Assembly: GCF_003610915.1 (NCBI RefSeq) | Contig: NZ_NSDJ01000001.1 | Coordinates: forward strand, 4,154,001-4,218,000 | Direction of reading: 5' to 3' | Origin: Rahnella variigena | GTDB lineage: Bacteria > Pseudomonadota > Gammaproteobacteria > Enterobacterales > Enterobacteriaceae | Length of the DNA stretch: 64,000 bases | Part shown: piece by piece, positions 60,550-64,000 of the stretch | How positions within the stretch are numbered: the first letter of the stretch is position 1 | Layout of the letters: each line of letters starts with the position of its first letter | Translations under genes and position numbers: made by a program | Notes under the pieces: model-generated | The model's input: the letters and a program-made list of their open reading frames with translations, nothing else | Database searches by the model: none | Told to the model about the DNA's origin: nothing

Positions 60550-60790
60550 ATATCCTGCTTATTCCCGCGCATCAAAATAATGCCGAAATAATAATCCGCA
60601 CTCTGCAATTAACAATAGTCCATGTTATTTTTGTCGAGACGCCTCGTAAAATTTCGTCCTTGCCCTCATTAATAACCGCCTCTGTGACACAGACAGTTTA
60701 CGACGAAGTGCAAATTTTGCGGGTTAGCCCTAAAATCTGTATGACAACTTAGTGTAAGCTGTAAACCACACCAACACCGTGGATACTCTT

Positions 60791-61639
60791 ATGCCAGCTG
60801 CCGTCTCCCTGAATAAAAGCTATTACAGCGCCGATCAGTCACTTTCCCTCTCTCAACTCGATAACGAGAAAGTCACGCAAATCGTGCAAGATCTGGATGT
60901 GGCTGAAAGTGAAAAAGAACATTACGTGATGGGCTGGATGGGCCAGAACAGCGTTGTGGTCGTCAGAAATTATCAGGATAAGCGCGGCACGTCGAATGGC
61001 CTGGTGCTATCCCGTGGCAACCGTTACAAACTCACCGTCCAGGCGATTACCTTCCGCATCCCTAAATTTTTGTTGTGGGTGACCTTCCGTCGCAAGCCGC
61101 GCACAATGACCGTTATTGCCTATAACAAACTGGGCGAACAGGCGACCGGCCTGCAACAATTTATCCATGTGCAGGATCCTGAGTTACGGGAAAGGCTGGA
61201 AGGTGACTGGCGCGAGCTTAATGATTATCTCGGCATGGCCTGCTGGCAGATGGACAACAACCGCCCGCTGTGGCGTCAGTTACATCAGGAAATCTCGCCA
61301 CAGGCTTTGTGGACTCTGGCAGAATCATCGTGGTTCAGCGGTAAAAAACTACAAAAAGATGGCGAATTTGAAGGCTTGTGGTCGCACGAACAATTTATTG
61401 GCCGCCGCACCGGTGAGCACGCCGCATTGCTGCTGTCATGGAAGGACGAAGAAAACGAGGATATCGCCAGCTATCTGTTTGAAAGGGTTTCAGCGAACAA
61501 AATCCGCATCATGCTGCGTCCGCGTAAAGAGGAGAAATTCTATCCGCTGAACCCATTTGACGCCGTGCATCTGCAACAGGCTCTGATTAAATTTCATCAG
61601 GCTGAACAGGCGCTGAGTGAAACCCAGCGCCGCGCTTAA
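60791..61639 (+). CDS. Conserved-looking hypothetical protein, 282 aa
   Basis: From the ATG at 60791 (a GTG at 60779 is in frame). Soluble, Trp-rich: V-M-G-W-M-G-Q-N-S-V-V-V-V-R-N-Y, M-A-C-W-Q-M-D-N-N-R-P-L-W-R, E-S-S-W-F-S-G-K-K. One hydrophobic stretch (F-R-I-P-K-F-L-L-W-V-T-F-R-R-K-P-R) is too short for a membrane helix. Codon use is like the core genes. It converges with thiD; the stops are only 7 bases apart. Function unknown. Confidence 0.7.
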   Translation: MPAAVSLNKSYYSADQSLSLSQLDNEKVTQIVQDLDVAESEKEHYVMGWMGQNSVVVVRNYQDKRGTSNGLVLSRGNRYKLTVQAITFRIPKFLLWVTFRRKPRTMTVIAYNKLGEQATGLQQFIHVQDPELRERLEGDWRELNDYLGMACWQMDNNRPLWRQLHQEISPQALWTLAESSWFSGKKLQKDGEFEGLWSHEQFIGRRTGEHAALLLSWKDEENEDIASYLFERVSANKIRIMLRPRKEEKFYPLNPFDAVHLQQALIKFHQAEQALSETQRRA

Positions 61640-61646
61640 TCTGCTG

Positions 61647-62447
61647 TCACCACCAGCGGTGGAAATGATGGACCGGGCCGATGCCGTGACCAACCTCCAG
61701 GGAATCGGCCTGCATCAGCGCCTGCTGCAAATATTCTTTGGCTTCGCGTACGGTATCGGCCCAGTTGTTATGACGCGGTCGCAATGCTGCAAGTGCCGCA
61801 GATAACGTACACCCCGTGCCATGAGTGTGACGGGTGTCCACACGCGGCGCGGTAAACCGCTCGCGTGAACCGGCCATAAACAGCCAGTCAGGACTTTCCT
61901 CATCACTCAGATGACCGCCTTTCATCAGCACCGCGCCACATCCCATCGCCAGTAGTGCTTCTCCCTGCTCTCGCATTTCGGTTTCATTAGTCGCTGTCGC
62001 ACACTCCAGCAACGCGGCGGCTTCCGGCAGATTTGGCGTAATAATGGATACCTGCGGGATCAGCAAACGGCGCACGGCATCCACGGCTTCCGGCAGTAGC
62101 AGCGGATCGCCACTTTTCGCCAGCATAACGGTATCCAGTACCACAAAGGGCGGCTGATAATGTCTGAGCCGCTCCGCAACCACTTCCACTATCTGACTGT
62201 TTGCCAGCATGCCGATTTTCGCACTGTCTATACGCACGTCGCTCAGTACGGAATCCAGCTGCGCTGAAACAAACTTCGGCTCGATGTTATAAACTGACTG
62301 CACGCCGCGGGTATTCTGCGCCACCAGCGCGGTGATCACGCTGGTACCGTACGCACCCAGCGCCGAGAAGGCTTTCAAATCTGCCTGGATCCCCGCTCCA
62401 CCGCTCGGATCTGTGCCGGCAATCGTCAGTGCATTAATCCGTTTCAT
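61647..62447 (-). CDS. thiD: Hydroxymethylpyrimidine (phosphate) kinase
   Basis: 266 aa from the ATG at 62447, which overlaps the thiM stop (ATGA). Phosphorylates HMP and HMP-P for thiamin synthesis. Ribokinase-like fold: [20 protein letters not shown] near the N-terminus; V-L-M-K-G-G-H and the C-terminal anion hole/catalytic Asp motif [11 protein letters not shown]. Second gene of the TPP-controlled salvage operon. Confidence 0.96.
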   Translation of the reverse strand: MKRINALTIAGTDPSGGAGIQADLKAFSALGAYGTSVITALVAQNTRGVQSVYNIEPKFVSAQLDSVLSDVRIDSAKIGMLANSQIVEVVAERLRHYQPPFVVLDTVMLAKSGDPLLLPEAVDAVRRLLIPQVSIITPNLPEAAALLECATATNETEMREQGEALLAMGCGAVLMKGGHLSDEESPDWLFMAGSRERFTAPRVDTRHTHGTGCTLSAALAALRPRHNNWADTVREAKEYLQQALMQADSLEVGHGIGPVHHFHRWW

Positions 62448-63253
62448 TGCATCCCCTCCCCGTTCAGCCACTGCTCATCTATCAAATAAAGATTATCGAG
62501 GAACTGAGGCGTGAAACTGCCCGGTCCGTTTACGGCCGCACAGGCACGTTCACCGGCACATGACATCACCCGGCAGGCAGCAGCAACGTTATCCAGCCGG
62601 TCGCCCGGTAAAGCCACAAAGGCCGCCACCACAGCTGACAGTGCGCATCCGGTACCGACAATGCGTGTCATCATCGGATGCCCGCCTGCTACGGCCCGGC
62701 TACGTTCGCCGTCAGTGACATAATCCGTTTCACCCGTGACAGCGACAATCGCGCCGGTGTTACGCGCCAGCTGTTGTGCGGCAGGTAAAGCTGACAGGGA
62801 GTCGTCGCCGCTGTCAACGCCGCGGCCGGAGCCGCTGAGTCCGCTGAGCGCAAGAATTTCGGACGCATTACCACGAATTGCAGCAGGTTTAAGCGTGATG
62901 AGTTCAAGGCAAAATTCGGTTCGCCAGCTCAGGCCACCGACAGCGACCGGATCCAGTACCCACGGCTTTCCGGCCAGATCTGCCGCGTGAACAGCTGCCA
63001 GCATCGCATCGGCGTGAGGACGGGTCAGCGTGCCGACATTCACCAGCAAAGCATCAGCAATGGCACTGAACTGCGCGGCTTCGGCGGGATCAACCACCAT
63101 CGCCGGGGACGCCCCCAGCGCCAGCAGGATATTGGCAGTAAAAGATTGCACGACGTCGTTGGTCAGGCAGTGGACCAGCGGCGCAGAGAGGCGGAGTTGT
63201 TTCAGAGAAGTGGCGGCTGTAGAGCCGGGCAACAAGGTAGGTCGGGTATTCAT
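62444..63253 (-). CDS. thiM: Hydroxyethylthiazole kinase
   Basis: 269 aa. Phosphorylates salvaged 4-methyl-5-hydroxyethylthiazole. Ribokinase-like: [11 protein letters not shown] (~26), W-V-L-D-P-V-A-V-G (~97) and the catalytic G-T-G-C-A-L-S-A (~200). It starts with GGGAG upstream in the expression platform of the TPP riboswitch. First gene of thiMD, as in E. coli. Confidence 0.96.
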   Translation of the reverse strand: MNTRPTLLPGSTAATSLKQLRLSAPLVHCLTNDVVQSFTANILLALGASPAMVVDPAEAAQFSAIADALLVNVGTLTRPHADAMLAAVHAADLAGKPWVLDPVAVGGLSWRTEFCLELITLKPAAIRGNASEILALSGLSGSGRGVDSGDDSLSALPAAQQLARNTGAIVAVTGETDYVTDGERSRAVAGGHPMMTRIVGTGCALSAVVAAFVALPGDRLDNVAAACRVMSCAGERACAAVNGPGSFTPQFLDNLYLIDEQWLNGEGMQ

Positions 63254-63380
63254 AAGTCTCCCTACCGGCGCTAAAGAAGGCGGTATCAGGAGAGATACCT
63301 GACTTCCCTACGCTGGCATAATCCAGATCAGGTAATACGGGTAAAATCTCAGCCCTGCTTTACAGCGGGCACCCCGAGTC
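63254..63380 (-). promoter_or_regulatory. TPP riboswitch (THI element) of thiMD
   Basis: Read on the minus strand from 63380: G-A-C-T-C-G-G-G-G-T-G-C, a P3 arm, GGGCTGAGA, then ACCTGATCTGG-type A-C-C-T-G-A-T-C-T-G-G and T-A-A-T/C-C-A-G-C-G-T-A-G-G-G-A ending near 63305. These are the conserved pyrimidine- and pyrophosphate-binding cores. The platform has GGTATC-TCTCCT-GATACC followed by the RBS GGGAG, so control is probably at translation initiation as for E. coli thiM. Confidence 0.95.
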
Positions 63381-63512
63381 AAGGAAGCATTATTGGTGGC
63401 GAGGGTCAGAATATCAATCAGGAAATGCGATATAAAATCGTTAAGTCAACGTAATTGAACTCGCCGCACTTCACTGGCAGTATCGGAAAACAAACCTAAA
63501 CCACAGACTTTG

Positions 63513-63974
63513 ATGATAAAAAATTCTCAGGAGCTTTCTTTGCCATCACCCCTCAAAATCCGGCCTTATGAAGAAGCAGACCGCCCGTTTTTACGCACGT
63601 TGTATCTGGCCTCACGAAAGCACACCTGGACATGGCTGGAGGATGATTTTCAGCTGGAAGATTTTGATCGTGCTGTTATCGGCGAAAAGATACTGGTCGC
63701 CGAACGTGACGGACATTTGCTGGGCTTCGCCTCGATTTTCACTCAGGAGGATTTCCTGCATAACCTGTTTGTCGATCCCAAATATCAGGGAACCGGCGCA
63801 GGTTCGGCGTTGCTTGAGGCTGCGCAAGAGACGTTTACCCGTCAGGGCTCTCTGAAATGTTTAGTAAAGAGTAAAAAATCAGTCGATTTTTACCTGTCAA
63901 AAGGCTGGAACATCATGGCTACAGGGGAAAGTCCAAAGGGCGAATACTATCTATTTCATTCATCAAAAAAATAA
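63513..63974 (+). CDS. GNAT-family N-acetyltransferase
   Basis: 153 aa from the ATG at 63513. Single GNAT domain: the acetyl-CoA loop reads Y-Q-G-T-G-A-G-S-A-L-L-E (~89-100), preceded by H-N-L-F-V-D-P; the C-terminus has V-D-F-Y-L-S-K-G-W. The ATG has no Shine-Dalgarno, while CAGGAG lies 6 bases before an in-frame TTG at 63540 (giving 144 aa), which may be the real start. Substrate unknown. The last ~25 bases of the window after it hold nothing identifiable. Confidence 0.82.
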   Translation: MIKNSQELSLPSPLKIRPYEEADRPFLRTLYLASRKHTWTWLEDDFQLEDFDRAVIGEKILVAERDGHLLGFASIFTQEDFLHNLFVDPKYQGTGAGSALLEAAQETFTRQGSLKCLVKSKKSVDFYLSKGWNIMATGESPKGEYYLFHSSKK

Positions 63975-64000
63975 TTAAAGAAGAAATGATTACCTCACAT

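Overview
The window is chromosomal DNA of an enterobacterium (order Enterobacterales). Gene content and order follow E. coli over long blocks: gltX–valU-valX-valY-lysV; yfeR–yfeH–ypeB–ligA–zipA–cysZ–cysK–ptsHI-crr; cysM–cysPTWA; yfeX–yfeY–yfeZ–ypeA–amiA–hemF; maeB–talA–tktB; mdtD–baeSR–yegP–trhP–cyaR–yegS; thiMD. The blocks are joined differently from E. coli, which with protein divergence suggests a Yersiniaceae-type genus (Rahnella/Serratia/Ewingella-like). That placement is inference.

Layout. 0–2.4 kb: end of a formate/nitrite-type channel gene, gltX and a four-tRNA operon. 2.4–8.2 kb: eutBC with what looks like a broken ethanolamine permease gene, a nucleotidyltransferase, a FlxA-like gene with a flagellar sigma-28 promoter, and yfeR/yfeH. 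8.2–24 kb: cell division and DNA ligation (zipA, ligA), cysteine synthesis (cysZ, cysK, cysM, cysPTWA), the PTS core (ptsHI-crr) and an inserted CpxRA-like two-component system. 24–39.6 kb: envelope, haem and central carbon genes (yfeX, yfeY, amiA, hemF, nucleoside hydrolase, maeB, talA-tktB, yegD, an aldo-keto reductase). 39.8–46.8 kb: mdtD-baeSR without the mdtABC pump genes, yegP, trhP, the CyaR small RNA and yegS.

46.8–60.7 kb is the accessory part, a carbohydrate-utilisation island. It holds a GPH symporter with a YiaK-type reductase, rspAB with an MFS transporter, a GH127 arabinofuranosidase with its own GPH symporter and AraC regulator, the GntR regulator rspR, and two small uncharacterised gene pairs. 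The rspA promoter and the promoter of the first GPH operon share a 44-base block (37 identical), so RspR probably controls both. The window ends with an unknown 283-aa gene, thiMD under a TPP riboswitch, and a GNAT acetyltransferase.

The most novel-looking signals are these. An inverted repeat around the flxA-like promoter could silence read-through transcripts. The shared RspR-type operator suggests a wider regulon. There are two unrecognised gene pairs, a GTAAA direct-repeat box before the CpxR-like gene, and an intact eutBC beside a degraded permease. No insertion sequence, prophage, CRISPR array or rRNA gene was seen.
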